64,000 bases of DNA from Bartonella elizabethae F9251 = ATCC 49927. Its GTDB lineage: Bacteria > Pseudomonadota > Alphaproteobacteria > Rhizobiales > Rhizobiaceae. Of the stretch, positions 38,973 through 48,980 are shown piece after piece. The notes under the pieces are model-generated. The model worked only from the letters and a program-made list of their open reading frames with translations. It made no database searches and was not told where the DNA came from. Position 1 is the stretch's first letter, and the number at the start of each line of letters is the position of its first letter. The stretch lies in assembly GCF_000518165.1 (NCBI RefSeq), contig NZ_JADB01000001.1:427316-491315 (forward strand), written 5' to 3'. Position numbers and translations under genes: made by a program.

Positions 38973-39569
38973 TTAAGCTTCTTGATGAGGACTGTTTATA
39001 TCGTTGTCATTAATTTTTTCTGCCAACAATTCTTCCTGATTTTCTTCTAATATTTCTTCTTGAATATCATATATTTCTTCAGAAGAAGTAAGCGTTTCAC
39101 CTTCTGCTTGGCGTTGTGCTTCACTGGTAGAGCGTGCAACGTTAATAACCACAGAAATTTGAACTTCAGGATGGAGGCTAAGAGTAATCGTATGAAGACC
39201 GATCATTTTTATTGGATGATTAAGTTCAATTTGATTTCGCCCAATAGAGAATCCTTCACTTGTTATGATTTCAGCAATATCACGCGTTGACACAGATCCA
39301 TAAAGTTGTCCTGTTTCACCAGCAGAACGAACAGCAATAAATGATTGCCCATCAAGTTTTTCAGCAATTTTTTGTGCTTCACTTTTGCGTTCAAGATTAC
39401 GTGCTTCAAGTTGTGCGCGTTGGATCTCAAAATGTTTTTTATTTGCTTCATTTGCGCGTAAAGCTTTACCTTGAGGCAAGAGAAAATTACGTGCATAACC
39501 ATCTTTCACTGAGACAATATCACCCATCTGACCAAGACGAGGAATGCGCTCAAGTAGAATAATATCCAT
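38973..39569 (-). CDS. rplI: Ribosomal protein bL9
   Basis: bL9 is a 50S subunit protein that binds 23S rRNA at the base of the L1 stalk. The 198 residues begin [36 protein letters not shown] in segments typical of the N-domain, then the long helix and the C-domain. Residues from about 150 form an acidic Glu/Asp-rich extension (about 48 residues) absent from the E. coli protein but common in Rhizobiales. It is last in the rpsF-rpsR-DUF2232-rplI order. Confidence 0.96.
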   Translation of the reverse strand: MDIILLERIPRLGQMGDIVSVKDGYARNFLLPQGKALRANEANKKHFEIQRAQLEARNLERKSEAQKIAEKLDGQSFIAVRSAGETGQLYGSVSTRDIAEIITSEGFSIGRNQIELNHPIKMIGLHTITLSLHPEVQISVVINVARSTSEAQRQAEGETLTSSEEIYDIQEEILEENQEELLAEKINDNDINSPHQEA

Positions 39570-39594
39570 AGTTTTTCCTTTCGAACAAATAAAT

Positions 39595-40575
39595 TTAGGG
39601 AAGTTTTTTGTGTGATTGAAAGTTGTATTGAATAGCAGCCCAAATGCCCATCAAAAGCATCATGCAAGAAACAGGTAGGAAAAAAACGACAGTTAAAATA
39701 GCAATATAAACAAAGGAAAGTATAATAACCCGACCGCTAACCCCTTTTGTAATATTATGAAGATAGGCTAAACCACTAATTGATATGATGACAGTATAGG
39801 CAGAGCTAAAGACAAATGTACCTAAATGAAGAGAATCGTTCAATTCAGCCATTGAGGCGATGGAAACAAGGATGAAAATAATAATTCCAGAAATTGGAAG
39901 GCGAAGAGTTTTACTCCAGTCATCTCGAGGTCTTTTCAGCCACTTCATATATTGGGCTGTTATCATTGAAAAATAAAGATTACCAATGAGAAAAATCAAA
40001 CTATAAAATACCAAAGCGATAGCTGCTAAAGTTGCAGCATGTGCCATTAAAAATTCACTAAAATTAAGCATATTAGCTTCTTGTAATGATGGCAATTGTT
40101 TTAAAGTTTGTGCGATGTTTTCAATGATTTTTTTTGCAATGAGAGGGGTATTTGGACTGGCTTTCACATAGAGTCCAATGAAGGTGACTATAAGAGCAAT
40201 AAAGTTAGTTAAATGAAAAATAACGGATGATAATGGGTACCATATTAATGTATTTTCTTGTTGCGCTGGTCTTGCCAATCCAAGAAGCCAAGAGGCATAA
40301 ACAGCAGGAAGAAAAAATAACAGCATAAGCCCAAGAGCAATATAGACATCCGTGGCAATGAAAAGAACAACAGTCGCACTTATTAAGGCAACGAAGCTAG
40401 CAAATGTTCCTTGACCGAACGCAACAATAAAGATTGGCAATGAAAAAAAACAGCCAAGAAAAAAAGAAAAAAAGGGAGCGATATTGGCAACACTAATAAT
40501 TGCCATTCCTATCACAACAGAAAACAATCCCGCCAAAACACCAGTTAATATCTCATCAGTACGATTTTTTGTCAT
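39595..40575 (-). CDS. DUF2232 membrane protein in the ribosomal operon
   Basis: This is a 326-residue inner-membrane protein with about eight hydrophobic helices and no catalytic motif seen. It sits between rpsR and rplI, where alphaproteobacteria typically carry a DUF2232 protein of unknown function. Stretches such as [20 protein letters not shown] and the closing [20 protein letters not shown] are fully membrane-type. A terminator between rpsR and this gene suggests a lower or separate expression level from the ribosomal genes. Confidence 0.83.
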   Translation of the reverse strand: MTKNRTDEILTGVLAGLFSVVIGMAIISVANIAPFFSFFLGCFFSLPIFIVAFGQGTFASFVALISATVVLFIATDVYIALGLMLLFFLPAVYASWLLGLARPAQQENTLIWYPLSSVIFHLTNFIALIVTFIGLYVKASPNTPLIAKKIIENIAQTLKQLPSLQEANMLNFSEFLMAHAATLAAIALVFYSLIFLIGNLYFSMITAQYMKWLKRPRDDWSKTLRLPISGIIIFILVSIASMAELNDSLHLGTFVFSSAYTVIISISGLAYLHNITKGVSGRVIILSFVYIAILTVVFFLPVSCMMLLMGIWAAIQYNFQSHKKLP

Positions 40576-40678
40576 TTATTGCTGTCCTGCTTTTTGCAGT
40601 TAGAGGCATGTTGACACCTCAACTTTTACATTTAATAGCTTAACATAGAACACAATAAGCTATTTTTCTAAATCCTAT

Positions 40679-40710
40679 AAGAAAAGCAACTGGAGAATTT
40701 CTCCAGTTGC
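40679..40710 (-). terminator. Rho-independent terminator after rpsR
   Basis: GCAACTGGAGA and TCTCCAGTTGC form a perfect 11-bp stem with a three-base loop (40686-40710). On the minus strand TTTTCTTAT follows immediately. It lies about 17 bases after the rpsR stop, between rpsR and the DUF2232 gene, so rpsF-rpsR is at least partly its own transcript. Confidence 0.88.
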
Positions 40711-40726
40711 AAAGTATCTTGATCGT

Positions 40727-40978
40727 TTACTTTATAACGTATGGAAGTAAGCCTAAAAAGCGAGCGCGTTTGATAGCATTAGCTAATTCACGCTGTTTTT
40801 TTTGACTAACAGCCGTAATTCGTGAAGGAACAATTTTTCCACGTTCAGAAATATAACGTTGTAATAATTTTATATCTTTATAATCAATTTTAGGTGCATT
40901 AGCCCCTGAAAAAGGACATGTTTTACGACGACGATGAAAAGGGCGACGTGCAGAGTTTTGATTCGTATCAGTCATCAT
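40727..40978 (-). CDS. rpsR: Ribosomal protein bS18
   Basis: bS18 is a 30S protein that pairs with bS6 on 16S rRNA. The protein has 82-83 residues (ATG at 40978 or 40975), with [40 protein letters not shown] and [20 protein letters not shown] ending. Its start overlaps the rpsF stop (ATGA), so the partners are translationally coupled. A strong terminator follows. Confidence 0.96.
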   Translation of the reverse strand: MMTDTNQNSARRPFHRRRKTCPFSGANAPKIDYKDIKLLQRYISERGKIVPSRITAVSQKKQRELANAIKRARFLGLLPYVIK

Positions 40979-41382
40979 TCTACCTCTTCCATAGCATTTT
41001 CACGTTGACGACGCGGGGAGCGAGAGCGCTCTTCATCCTGACTAGCGTGCGCATTGCGATCAAGGTGCGAAAGCATCGCAGATTTTTCTTTTTCGTGTTT
41101 TTCTACACGAATGGTCATATAGCGCAAAATATCTTCATTGATTCGCATCTGACGCTCCATTTCAGCAATTGCTGCAGCTGGTGCATCAATATTGACCAAG
41201 ACATAATAAGCTTTACGGTTTTTACGAATACGATAAGCAAGAGGACGAAGTCCCCAATTTTCTACACGCCCAACTTTTCCACCGTGCGTTTCAATGACGC
41301 CTTTGTAAAGGCTCAAAAGTTCATCGACTTGCTGCGGTGCAATATCTTGTCGGGCAAGGAACATATGTTCATAAAGAGCCAT
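40975..41382 (-). CDS. rpsF: Ribosomal protein bS6
   Basis: bS6 binds bS18 on the 30S platform. The ATG at 41382 (AAAGG about eight bases before it) gives 135 residues beginning [14 protein letters not shown]; an upstream in-frame start at 41400 is less likely. The core ends near residue 100. A charged tail rich in Arg, Ser and Glu follows, usual in Rhizobiales. It is the first gene of the ribosomal operon and overlaps rpsR. Confidence 0.96.
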   Translation of the reverse strand: MALYEHMFLARQDIAPQQVDELLSLYKGVIETHGGKVGRVENWGLRPLAYRIRKNRKAYYVLVNIDAPAAAIAEMERQMRINEDILRYMTIRVEKHEKEKSAMLSHLDRNAHASQDEERSRSPRRQRENAMEEVE

Positions 41383-41716
41383 TGTTTTGCCTTTCTTCAA
41401 TTAAATTTTACCGGTTTTAGCGCAAAGCCTCTGCGACTTGCCTTTTGGGGAAATCCAAAGAAGAAAGGACGCATTTATAATTTGAGACATCTCAGAGCGG
41501 AGACACGGGAGGCCGGAAACATTGTATTTCCTACTGATATTTTACAGCCCTCCGTTCAACCTCCAGCTAAATGCCGGCAAAGAACATTTCATATTTACAG
41601 GTTATCTTTTAAAATAGCAAGTTTATACACATAAAAAAATAGATTTATTAAATCTTGATATATTTCCCTCTTCTATAAAGAGGTAATACTGTAACATACA
41701 GGTAAAGGAGAAAAAA
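41383..41716. promoter_or_regulatory. rpsF leader/promoter region
   Basis: This 334-base gap separates divergent rpsF and the PAP2 gene. On the minus strand TATAAAT (near 41475) could be the rpsF -10. Between it and the ATG the leader can form a short hairpin (CGCA...TGCG) followed by ACCGG, which might be an S6:S18-binding autoregulatory leader of the known rpsF type, but I cannot confirm the fold. No other gene is seen. Confidence 0.3.
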
Positions 41717-42304
41717 ATGGACTTTTTAAACCAGATTGATGTTACGCTCTTTAAGATATTTGTCGGCAATCATCAGTCTTGGTCAATTTTAGTTTTGTTT
41801 GGTATTTTTTGCGCAAAGTTTTTAATTTACATGATTCCTCTTCACCTTTGTATATTGTGGTTTTGTGGTGGGGAAAGGGAACGATGTATCGTGTTAAGCA
41901 TTTGCATGAGCATTAGCATAGCCCTTTTGATAGGTTATCTTATTTCTCTCATTTATTTTCATCCACGCCCATTCGTTGTAGGATTGACGACACCGCTGAT
42001 TAAACATCGAGCAACAGCTTCTTTCCCTAGTAATCATGCCTTGACCATTGCAGCTTATACAGCAAGCTTTTATTTTTACCGATATAAAGGTACTTTTAAA
42101 TTTGCTATGGTGTTTTTATGCTTGATCTGTTGGGCACGCATCTTTGTGGGGGTACATTATCCCTTTGATATTTTAGCAGGTACCATTTTAGGAAGTCTCA
42201 TAAGTCTGGGAATTATTCAGTTTATAGCTCCATATTTTCCTAAGTTTTTATATCAAGTTCCACCCTTAAGATATAATTTGAAGAGAGGTATTCGTTCTAA
42301 ATAA
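41717..42304 (+). CDS. PAP2-family phosphatase (undecaprenyl-diphosphatase-like)
   Basis: This membrane phosphatase most likely recycles undecaprenyl diphosphate to the monophosphate carrier for peptidoglycan, as in BcrC. It has 195 residues and five to six membrane helices. PAP2 motifs are complete: HPRP in LIYFHPRPFVVGL, SFPSNHALTIAA with the catalytic His, and ARIFVGVHYPFDILAG. The N-terminal MDFLNQIDVTLFKIFVGNHQ fits the BcrC-type group. AAAGGAG lies nine bases upstream. The exact lipid substrate is inferred. Confidence 0.88.
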   Translation: MDFLNQIDVTLFKIFVGNHQSWSILVLFGIFCAKFLIYMIPLHLCILWFCGGERERCIVLSICMSISIALLIGYLISLIYFHPRPFVVGLTTPLIKHRATASFPSNHALTIAAYTASFYFYRYKGTFKFAMVFLCLICWARIFVGVHYPFDILAGTILGSLISLGIIQFIAPYFPKFLYQVPPLRYNLKRGIRSK

Positions 42305-42382
42305 AGCACTTTATCTTGACTTTTTGCGGATGAATAAGGTCAAAAGAAAATAAGTTAATGGCACAATATTAGGAGTCGATGA

Positions 42383-43327
42383 ATGGGTGCAGCTTTTATT
42401 TTTCCAGGGCAAGGGAGTCAACTCGTTGGGATGGGGAAGGCGCTTGCAGAGCAATTTTGTGCGGCGCGAATGGTTTTTGAGGAAGTTGATGATGCTTTGG
42501 GTGAGAAATTATCAGAGATCATTTTTGAAGGACCAGCAGATGTCTTAACGTTAACAGCCAATGCACAACCAGCATTAATGGCTGTATCCATGGCTGTCAT
42601 TCGTGTGATGGAACAATTAGGGATTCGTATAGAAGAAAAGGTAAAGTTTGTTGCCGGTCATTCTTTGGGCGAATATTCAGCTCTTTGTGCTGCTGGTACA
42701 TTCAGTCTTACAGATACGGCAAGGCTTTTGCGTATTCGTGGCAATGCCATGCAGGCTGCTGTTCCAGTTGGTGAAGGCGCTATGGCAGCACTTATCGGTT
42801 TGGAAGAGCACGTGGTAGAAGAAATTTGCAAAACTGTTTCTGGAGAAGGATTATGTCAGATTGCCAATGATAATGGTGGTGGGCAAATTGTTATTTCAGG
42901 TGAAGCAAAAGCCGTTGAGACAGCGGTAGAGATTGCATCAACAAAAGGTGCAAAACGTGCGCTTCTTCTTCCGGTTTCTGCACCTTTTCATTCGTCTTTA
43001 ATGCAGCCTGCTGCGAATGCCATGAAGAAAGCACTTTTGACTGTTAACAAAGCGGCCCCTATTATTCCTTTGATTGCTAATGTTTCTGTTGCACCAGAAA
43101 GTGATCCTGAGCGTATTGCTACTCTTCTTGTTCAACAAGTAACAGGCAGGGTACGGTGGCGTGAAACAATAGAATGGATGGGTTCTCATGGGGTTGATAC
43201 GCTTTTTGAAGTTGGTTCTGGAAAAGTATTAACAGGTTTAACGCGTCGTATTAACAAGGATATAAAGGGGGTAACAATTGGAACAGTTGATGAAATAGAA
43301 TCAGCGCTAGGAATGCTTGGCCTTTAA
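42383..43327 (+). CDS. fabD: Malonyl-CoA-ACP transacylase
   Basis: FabD loads malonate onto ACP for fatty-acid elongation. The 314 residues begin MGAAFIFPGQGSQLVGMGKAL, with catalytic Ser near 94 in GHSLGEYSAL and the His in PVSAPFHSSLM. It heads the fabD-fabG-acpP-fabF cluster; fabG starts about 20 bases after its stop. Confidence 0.96.
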   Translation: MGAAFIFPGQGSQLVGMGKALAEQFCAARMVFEEVDDALGEKLSEIIFEGPADVLTLTANAQPALMAVSMAVIRVMEQLGIRIEEKVKFVAGHSLGEYSALCAAGTFSLTDTARLLRIRGNAMQAAVPVGEGAMAALIGLEEHVVEEICKTVSGEGLCQIANDNGGGQIVISGEAKAVETAVEIASTKGAKRALLLPVSAPFHSSLMQPAANAMKKALLTVNKAAPIIPLIANVSVAPESDPERIATLLVQQVTGRVRWRETIEWMGSHGVDTLFEVGSGKVLTGLTRRINKDIKGVTIGTVDEIESALGMLGL

Positions 43328-43348
43328 TCTATGAAGGAGTTTAAAAAC

Positions 43349-44086
43349 ATGTTTAAATTAACAGGACGCAAAGCTCTTGTAACGGGGGCATCAGGAGGAA
43401 TTGGTGAGGCAATAGCACGTTGTTTCCATGCAAGGGGAGCCATTGTTGGACTTCATGGAACACGTGAAGACAAGCTTAAAGAATTGGCAGCAGAATTAGG
43501 ACAGAATGTTTTAGTGTTTCCCGCTAATCTTTCTGAACGTCAATCGATTAAACAATTGGCTGAAGTTGCAGAAAAAGAAATGGATGGCGTTGATATTTTG
43601 GTTAACAATGCGGGAATCACTCGGGATGGTCTTTTTGTGCGTATGCAAGATAAAGACTGGGATGATGTCTTAGAAGTTAACCTAACAGCTGCTTCTCTTT
43701 TGACGCGTGAATTAGTGCATTTTATGATGCGCCGTCGTTATGGAAGGGTTATTAATATTACATCTGTTGTTGGTGTTGTGGGCAATCCTGGACAAACGAA
43801 TTATTGTGCTGCAAAAGCAGGTTTGATAGGTTTTTCTAAAGCATTGGCACAAGAAATTGCTTCACGAAACATTACCGTCAATTGTATTGCTCCAGGATTT
43901 ATTAAATCTGCCATGACAGATAAGCTTAATGAAAAGCAAAAAGAAGCCATTATGGCTGCGATTCCAATGAAGCGTATGGGGAGCGGGCAAGAAATAGCCA
44001 CAGCTGCTGTTTATTTAGCGAGCGATGAAGCAGCCTATATGACAGGTCAAACACTGCATATTAATGGTGGAATGGCAATGATTTAA
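43349..44086 (+). CDS. fabG: 3-oxoacyl-ACP reductase
   Basis: FabG reduces 3-oxoacyl-ACP with NADPH. The ATG at 43349 (AAGGAG nine bases upstream) gives 245 residues, as in E. coli; an ATG at 43331 includes the ribosome site and is unlikely. Motifs: TGASGGIGEAIARC (about 13-26), NNAGITRDG, and YCAAKAGLIGFSK with the catalytic Tyr and Lys. The C-terminal MTGQTLHINGGMAMI is typical. The 260-base spacer that follows probably holds a separate acpP promoter. Confidence 0.96.
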   Translation: MFKLTGRKALVTGASGGIGEAIARCFHARGAIVGLHGTREDKLKELAAELGQNVLVFPANLSERQSIKQLAEVAEKEMDGVDILVNNAGITRDGLFVRMQDKDWDDVLEVNLTAASLLTRELVHFMMRRRYGRVINITSVVGVVGNPGQTNYCAAKAGLIGFSKALAQEIASRNITVNCIAPGFIKSAMTDKLNEKQKEAIMAAIPMKRMGSGQEIATAAVYLASDEAAYMTGQTLHINGGMAMI

Positions 44087-44347
44087 GTATTTTCTTGTAT
44101 TCCACATTGATTTATAAGCTGTATTATTTTAGATAGTAACGATTGAAATGGAAAGATGCGCTATTTCTTTAACATGGTCGTTGATCAATTGATGTCGGAA
44201 TGTCAGATTGGTTCATTTTGTAGGGGATATCCACAGGATGTTTTAAATCATTGCTAAAATCTTTTAAAGGAATGCATCTATTGCTTGATTAGATGGGCCG
44301 ATATAGTTAACCAAATTATAGGAAAATATAAATTCGAGGATTTCAAC

Positions 44348-44584
44348 ATGAGTGATACAGTAGAGCGCGTTAAGAAAATTATTGTGGAACATCTTGGGGT
44401 TAATGCTGATAAAGTCGTGGAAAATGCGAGTTTTATCGATGATCTAGGGGCTGATAGCCTTGATACGGTTGAGCTCGTTATGGCTTTTGAAGAAGAATTT
44501 GGTGTAGAAATTCCAGATGAAGCTGCTGAAACGATTTTCACAGTTGGTGATGCCGTCAAATTCATTGATAAAGCTTCTGCATGA
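44348..44584 (+). CDS. acpP: Acyl carrier protein
   Basis: ACP carries acyl chains for fatty-acid, lipid A and phospholipid synthesis. From ATG 44348 (GAGGA upstream) it has 78 residues, strongly acidic, with the attachment Ser37 in [19 protein letters not shown]. The holo form is made by AcpS (16444). It sits between fabG and fabF, with a long upstream spacer and a hairpin just downstream, which fits its usual high separate expression. Confidence 0.97.
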   Translation: MSDTVERVKKIIVEHLGVNADKVVENASFIDDLGADSLDTVELVMAFEEEFGVEIPDEAAETIFTVGDAVKFIDKASA

Positions 44585-44593
44585 TGATTAAAG

Positions 44594-44618
44594 GGCAAAG
44601 GCATTTATTGCTTTTGCC
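44594..44618 (+). terminator. Hairpin between acpP and fabF, possible attenuator
   Basis: GGCAAAGGCA (44594-44603) pairs with TGCTTTTGCC (44609-44618) over 10 bp with one G-U, loop of five. No good T-run follows, so it may be a partial terminator or an RNA-stabilising end for abundant acpP message instead of a full stop. Confidence 0.45.
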
Positions 44619-44685
44619 TGTGTTCTTCGGGGCTCTTTTGAAAAGAGAGCTTTGAGAGCTAAAGTTTAGTTCAAGGTTAGAGGTT

Positions 44686-45948
44686 ATGAGACGTGTTGTT
44701 GTTACTGGTTTAGGATTGGTATCTCCGTTGGCTGGTAATATTGAATATAGTTGGAAACGGCTTCTTGAAGGGAGAAGTGGTGTTCGACGTATTACTGAAT
44801 TTGATGTTTCTGATTTGCCATGCCAGATTGCAGCGCGTATCCCCTTAGGTGATGGAACAGAGGGGACTTATAATGCTGATTTATATATGGAACCTAAAGA
44901 GCAACGGAAGGTTGATGCATTTATTGTTTATGCAATGGCTGCTGCTAACCAAGCACTTACAGATGCTGAATGGTTTCCTAAGAGTGATGAAGATCAGATT
45001 TGTACAGGGGTATTAATTGGTTCAGGGATTGGAGGGATTGAGGGCATTGTTGAAGCTGGTTATACGCTTCGTGATAAAGGTCCGCGCCGTGTTTCTCCTT
45101 TTTTTATTCCAGGTCGTTTGATTAATCTTGCTTCTGGTTATGTGTCTATTCAATATGGTTTACGAGGACCTAATCATTCGGTTGTGACAGCTTGTTCGAC
45201 AGGAGCTCATGCGATCGGTGATGCGGCACGTTTGATTATGTTCGGTGATGCAGATGTCATGGTGGCAGGGGGGACTGAATCTCCGATAAACCGGATATCT
45301 CTTGCGGGCTTTTCTGCTTGTAGAGCTCTTTCTACTTGTCGCAATAATGATCCTGAGCGGGCCTCGCGTCCTTATGATGCTGATCGTGATGGTTTTGTGA
45401 TGGGGGAGGGAGCGGCGGTTGTTGTTTTAGAAGAGCTAGAACATGCCAAAAGGCGAGGAGCGCGTATTTATGCTGAGATTATCGGCTATGGTTTATCGGG
45501 GGATGCTTACCACATTACAGCGCCTTCAGAAAGTGGTGAAGGGGCTCAGCGAAGCATGATGGCCGCTCTTAAGCGAGCGCAAGTGGATGTGAGTGAACTT
45601 GATTATATTAACGCTCATGGTACATCAACGATGGCTGATTCGATAGAGCTAGCGGCTGTTGAACGAGTTTTAGGGCATTATGCACCACAAGTTTCTATGT
45701 CATCAACGAAGTCATCTATCGGGCATTTGCTTGGTGCAGCCGGTGCTGCTGAGGCTATTTTTTGTGTTTTAGCTATACGAGATAATATCGCGCCAGCGAC
45801 ACTTAATCTTGACAATCCATCAATTGAAACAAAAATTGATCTTGTCCCGCACAAACCACGTGAACGAAAGATTGATACGATTCTTTCCAATTCTTTTGGA
45901 TTTGGTGGGACAAATGCATCATTGGTGATGCGACGTTTTAGGGGATAA
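44686..45948 (+). CDS. fabF: 3-oxoacyl-ACP synthase II
   Basis: FabF condenses malonyl-ACP with acyl-ACP to elongate fatty acids. The 420 residues begin MRRVVVTGLGLVSPLAGNIE. The catalytic triad is visible: Cys near 169 in VTACSTGAHAIG, His in NAHGTSTMADSIE (about 309) and His in KSSIGHLLGAAGA (about 347). The closing SNSFGFGGTNASLVMRRF is typical. It is followed by mltG after about 170 bases. Confidence 0.96.
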   Translation: MRRVVVTGLGLVSPLAGNIEYSWKRLLEGRSGVRRITEFDVSDLPCQIAARIPLGDGTEGTYNADLYMEPKEQRKVDAFIVYAMAAANQALTDAEWFPKSDEDQICTGVLIGSGIGGIEGIVEAGYTLRDKGPRRVSPFFIPGRLINLASGYVSIQYGLRGPNHSVVTACSTGAHAIGDAARLIMFGDADVMVAGGTESPINRISLAGFSACRALSTCRNNDPERASRPYDADRDGFVMGEGAAVVVLEELEHAKRRGARIYAEIIGYGLSGDAYHITAPSESGEGAQRSMMAALKRAQVDVSELDYINAHGTSTMADSIELAAVERVLGHYAPQVSMSSTKSSIGHLLGAAGAAEAIFCVLAIRDNIAPATLNLDNPSIETKIDLVPHKPRERKIDTILSNSFGFGGTNASLVMRRFRG

Positions 45949-46122
45949 TAAGTATTTTTATTTAATTTCTGCTTTTTAATTTTCACCTTTATTATAAGGT
46001 GAATGAGAAGTTGCAATATTGTCCTTAATCGCTATTGAGGGGTTATGTCCGGTGTAAAAAATGGAACGCCATTAAAGGACGTGAACGATTCCTCTTCGAA
46101 TCATTGAGCAGATAGTTGTGGC

Positions 46123-47154
46123 ATGTTAACACATAAAAAACAAAAGAAGTCGTCTACCGTTCGTAATCCTTTGGTTATCCTTGGTCATTTTTTTCTCATG
46201 CTGATTGTGCTTATTCTTTTCGGCATCAGTATTCCTCTTTATATTGGAAAAAGTATTTTTGAAGAAAAGGGAAAAATTGAGGAAGAACAAGTTCTTCTTA
46301 TCCATCCGGGAACAGGAATTCGTGAAATTGCTTCATTGCTAGAAAAACGTGGTTTCATTCGATCATCAGATATTTTTGTTTATGGGGTTGGTTATCACAA
46401 AAATACAAGCCACCTAAAGGCTGGTGAATATTTAATTCCAGCTCATGCTTCAATGCACGATATTATGGATATTCTTGTGAAAGGAAAATCCATTGAGTAT
46501 ACATTTACAGTACCAGAAGGTTTAACGGTCCAGCAAGTTTTTGATCGATTAGCGGCAAATGAAATTTTGATTGGAGACCTTCCAAAAGTTTTGCCTCCAG
46601 AGGGTTATTTGATGACGGATACTGTTCGCTTTATTCGGGGAACAACGCGTCAAGAAATTATAAACAGATTGCGCGAAGGACAGAAAAAATTAATTCATGC
46701 GATATGGGCTACGCGTTCTCCTGATTTACCTATTAAATCAATTGATGAATTTGTCATATTGGCTTCAATTGTTGAGAAAGAAACCGGAGTTGCAGCAGAA
46801 AGACCAATGGTTGCTGCGGTATTTTATAACCGTCTTGCAAAACATATGCGTCTTCAATCGGATCCAACGGTCATTTATGGTCTCTTTGGAGGAAAAGGAA
46901 AGCCATCAGGGCGTGCAATTTACCGTTCAGATCTTGAGAAGGAAACACCCTATAATACTTATAAAATTAATGGGTTGCCTCCAACCGCTATTGCAAATCC
47001 AGGTCGCGATTCATTGAAGGCGGTGGCACATCCACCAAGCAGTGATGCGCTTTATTTTGTTGCTGATGGTTCAGGAGGACATGTTTTCTCTCGAACCTTA
47101 GAGGAACATAATATGAATGTTCGCAAGTGGCGAGAATTGAAGGCAAAACATTGA
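46123..47154 (+). CDS. mltG: Endolytic transglycosylase MltG
   Basis: MltG cleaves nascent glycan strands at the inner membrane and may set glycan chain length. It has 343 residues. One membrane segment lies at about 20-45, then a LysM-like region (VLLIHPGTGIREIASLLEKR), and the YceG catalytic domain with Glu near 218-220 in LASIVEKETGVAAERP, then AAVFYNRLAKHMRLQSDPTV and GLPPTAIANPG. It follows fabF, as is common in Rhizobiales. The yicC gene that often follows is missing. Confidence 0.94.
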   Translation: MLTHKKQKKSSTVRNPLVILGHFFLMLIVLILFGISIPLYIGKSIFEEKGKIEEEQVLLIHPGTGIREIASLLEKRGFIRSSDIFVYGVGYHKNTSHLKAGEYLIPAHASMHDIMDILVKGKSIEYTFTVPEGLTVQQVFDRLAANEILIGDLPKVLPPEGYLMTDTVRFIRGTTRQEIINRLREGQKKLIHAIWATRSPDLPIKSIDEFVILASIVEKETGVAAERPMVAAVFYNRLAKHMRLQSDPTVIYGLFGGKGKPSGRAIYRSDLEKETPYNTYKINGLPPTAIANPGRDSLKAVAHPPSSDALYFVADGSGGHVFSRTLEEHNMNVRKWRELKAKH

Positions 47155-47452
47155 TTTATAATGATATAACATCTTTTTGTTTCGTAAATGTAAACTCCAC
47201 ATAAAGTAAGACTTTTCATCTTAAACTTTTGCTGAGAATAATAAAAAATCATTTTCTTATATGTTACAAGTGAGATGAACGTATAGATACAAAATATTTA
47301 AGAAAGAAAGTAATATATTTTATGATAAATTCTCTCAATGCAAGTGCAGTGTGGTATTGAGAACTGCTAAAAAACAATTGATGAGAAAAAAGGTTGAGAT
47401 AATGTACCGTTCAAATTTTGAAGAAAATTTATAAACAAAGTAGAGTGATATA
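47155..47452. other. 298-bp spacer between mltG and gmk
   Basis: No gene is seen. In many Rhizobiales a yicC-type gene lies here; I could not find its characteristic start (MTGFA-like) or end in any frame. The spacer probably carries a gmk promoter. Confidence 0.45.
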
Positions 47453-48118
47453 ATGACAGTCATTGAAAGTGTATTGAATACGATAAAAACAAATCAACGT
47501 CGCGGTTTTTTATTTATTCTCTCTTCACCTTCAGGGGCTGGTAAGTCAACAATTTCTGGGTTACTTCTCAAAGATCAACAATTAGAGCTTTCTGTCAGTG
47601 TGACCACAAGGAAAAAGCGTCCCAGTGAAGTAGATGGACTCCACTATCACTTTATTTCAAAGGAAGAATTTGAATATAAACGTGATAGAGATGAATTTAT
47701 TGAATGGGCAGAAGTACATGGGAATTATTACGGCACGTTACGTGAAACTGTTGAAAATGCATTGAGTACTGGTCGTGATATGTTATTTGATATTGATTAT
47801 CAAGGCACCAAGCAGATGCAAAAAAAGATGCCAAGAGATACAGTATCTGTTTTTATTCTTCCACCATCCATGAAAGAGCTTGTTTCACGTTTACATCGTC
47901 GAGCAGAAGATAGTCAAGATATCATCAATTTACGATTGGAAAATGCACGAACGGAGCTAACACATTGGTGTTCTTACGATTATGTGGTTATTAATGAAGA
48001 CTTAGATCAGTCTTTATCACTTATTAAATCGATTTATTTAGCTGAAACAGTGAAACGCGAGAGATGTGCTTTTCTTAGCTCTTTTGTTGATAGACTTATT
48101 GCTGAGAAGATTGATTAA
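47453..48118 (+). CDS. gmk: Guanylate kinase
   Basis: Gmk phosphorylates GMP to GDP. It has 221 residues. The P-loop is in [16 protein letters not shown] (about 22-37). GMP-binding residues lie in [19 protein letters not shown] and [13 protein letters not shown], and the lid contains [10 protein letters not shown] short N-terminal extension of about 15 residues precedes the core. It converges on rsmA with about 30 bases between the stops. Confidence 0.96.
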   Translation: MTVIESVLNTIKTNQRRGFLFILSSPSGAGKSTISGLLLKDQQLELSVSVTTRKKRPSEVDGLHYHFISKEEFEYKRDRDEFIEWAEVHGNYYGTLRETVENALSTGRDMLFDIDYQGTKQMQKKMPRDTVSVFILPPSMKELVSRLHRRAEDSQDIINLRLENARTELTHWCSYDYVVINEDLDQSLSLIKSIYLAETVKRERCAFLSSFVDRLIAEKID

Positions 48119-48149
48119 TATTTTTATTGTTTTGAAAAAGTTATACTTT

Positions 48150-48980
48150 TTAGGTTATCAAATTCGCTAAAGTTACAAATTCGGAAATAGAGAGCATTTC
48201 AGCACGGCGAGTTCCATCAATTCCAGCTTTTTTTAAAAGGATTTCACCTCCAAGTGTTTTGAAATTTTGACGAAGCATTTTTCGTCTTTGTCCAAAAGCG
48301 GTTTTTGTAACAAAGCTTAGTTTTTCTGCAGAGCAGACAAGAGGTTGAGTTCGTGGAATGATATGAACAACAGAAGACGTTACTTTAGGCGCTGGTATGA
48401 AGGCTTGAGGAGGCACATCAAAAGCAATTTTAGCTGTAGTCCGCCAGCCAGCTAAGACACTCAGGCGTCCATAGTAAGTAGATTGAGGTTTAGCCGTAAT
48501 CCTTTGAGCGACTTCACGTTGAAACATCAATGTCATGGATTCATAAAAAGGAGGCCATGGTTCAACCAAAAGCCAATTTAAAAAAAGTTGCGTTCCAATA
48601 TTATAAGGAAGATTGGCAATAATGCGTGGTTTTTCTGGGATTGTTTCAAAGAGTTTTGAGAAATCTTGTTTCAGTGCATCATTACAAATAACTTTTAATT
48701 TGTTCGGATAGTATTTTTCTATTTCTAAGAGCGCTGGTATACAGCGCTCATCGCGTTCTATTGCTGTTACAATGGCACCTTTTGCCAGCAAGGCGCGTGT
48801 GAGTCCTCCAGGACCAGGACCAATTTCAAGAACAGGTTTTCCTTCTATATTGCCTGCTTGACGAGCAATTTTAGAAGTTAAATTAAGGTCAAAAAGGAAA
48901 TTTTGTCCCAAAGATTTATGCGCTTGCAATCCATATATATCGATGACCTCACGCAGAGGAGGAAGATTATCTATTGGCAT
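48150..48980 (-). CDS. rsmA: 16S rRNA dimethyladenosine transferase RsmA
   Basis: RsmA (KsgA) dimethylates two adjacent adenines near the 3' end of 16S rRNA. It has 276 residues. [20 protein letters not shown] (about 19-38) is the family start, followed by the SAM motif [18 protein letters not shown], and the catalytic [10 protein letters not shown]. The C-terminal domain ends with the usual [15 protein letters not shown]. It overlaps pdxA by ten bases at the end of the lpt operon. Confidence 0.96.
   Translation of the reverse strand: MPIDNLPPLREVIDIYGLQAHKSLGQNFLFDLNLTSKIARQAGNIEGKPVLEIGPGPGGLTRALLAKGAIVTAIERDERCIPALLEIEKYYPNKLKVICNDALKQDFSKLFETIPEKPRIIANLPYNIGTQLFLNWLLVEPWPPFYESMTLMFQREVAQRITAKPQSTYYGRLSVLAGWRTTAKIAFDVPPQAFIPAPKVTSSVVHIIPRTQPLVCSAEKLSFVTKTAFGQRRKMLRQNFKTLGGEILLKKAGIDGTRRAEMLSISEFVTLANLIT

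Noticed and set aside
38819..39013. 64-codon plus frame after rplI
   Set aside because: It spans the rplI terminator and the rplI end; very unlikely to be a gene.
40918..41634. 238-codon plus-strand frame opposite rpsR and rpsF
   Set aside because: It is antisense to two certain ribosomal genes and has no domain; a shadow frame.
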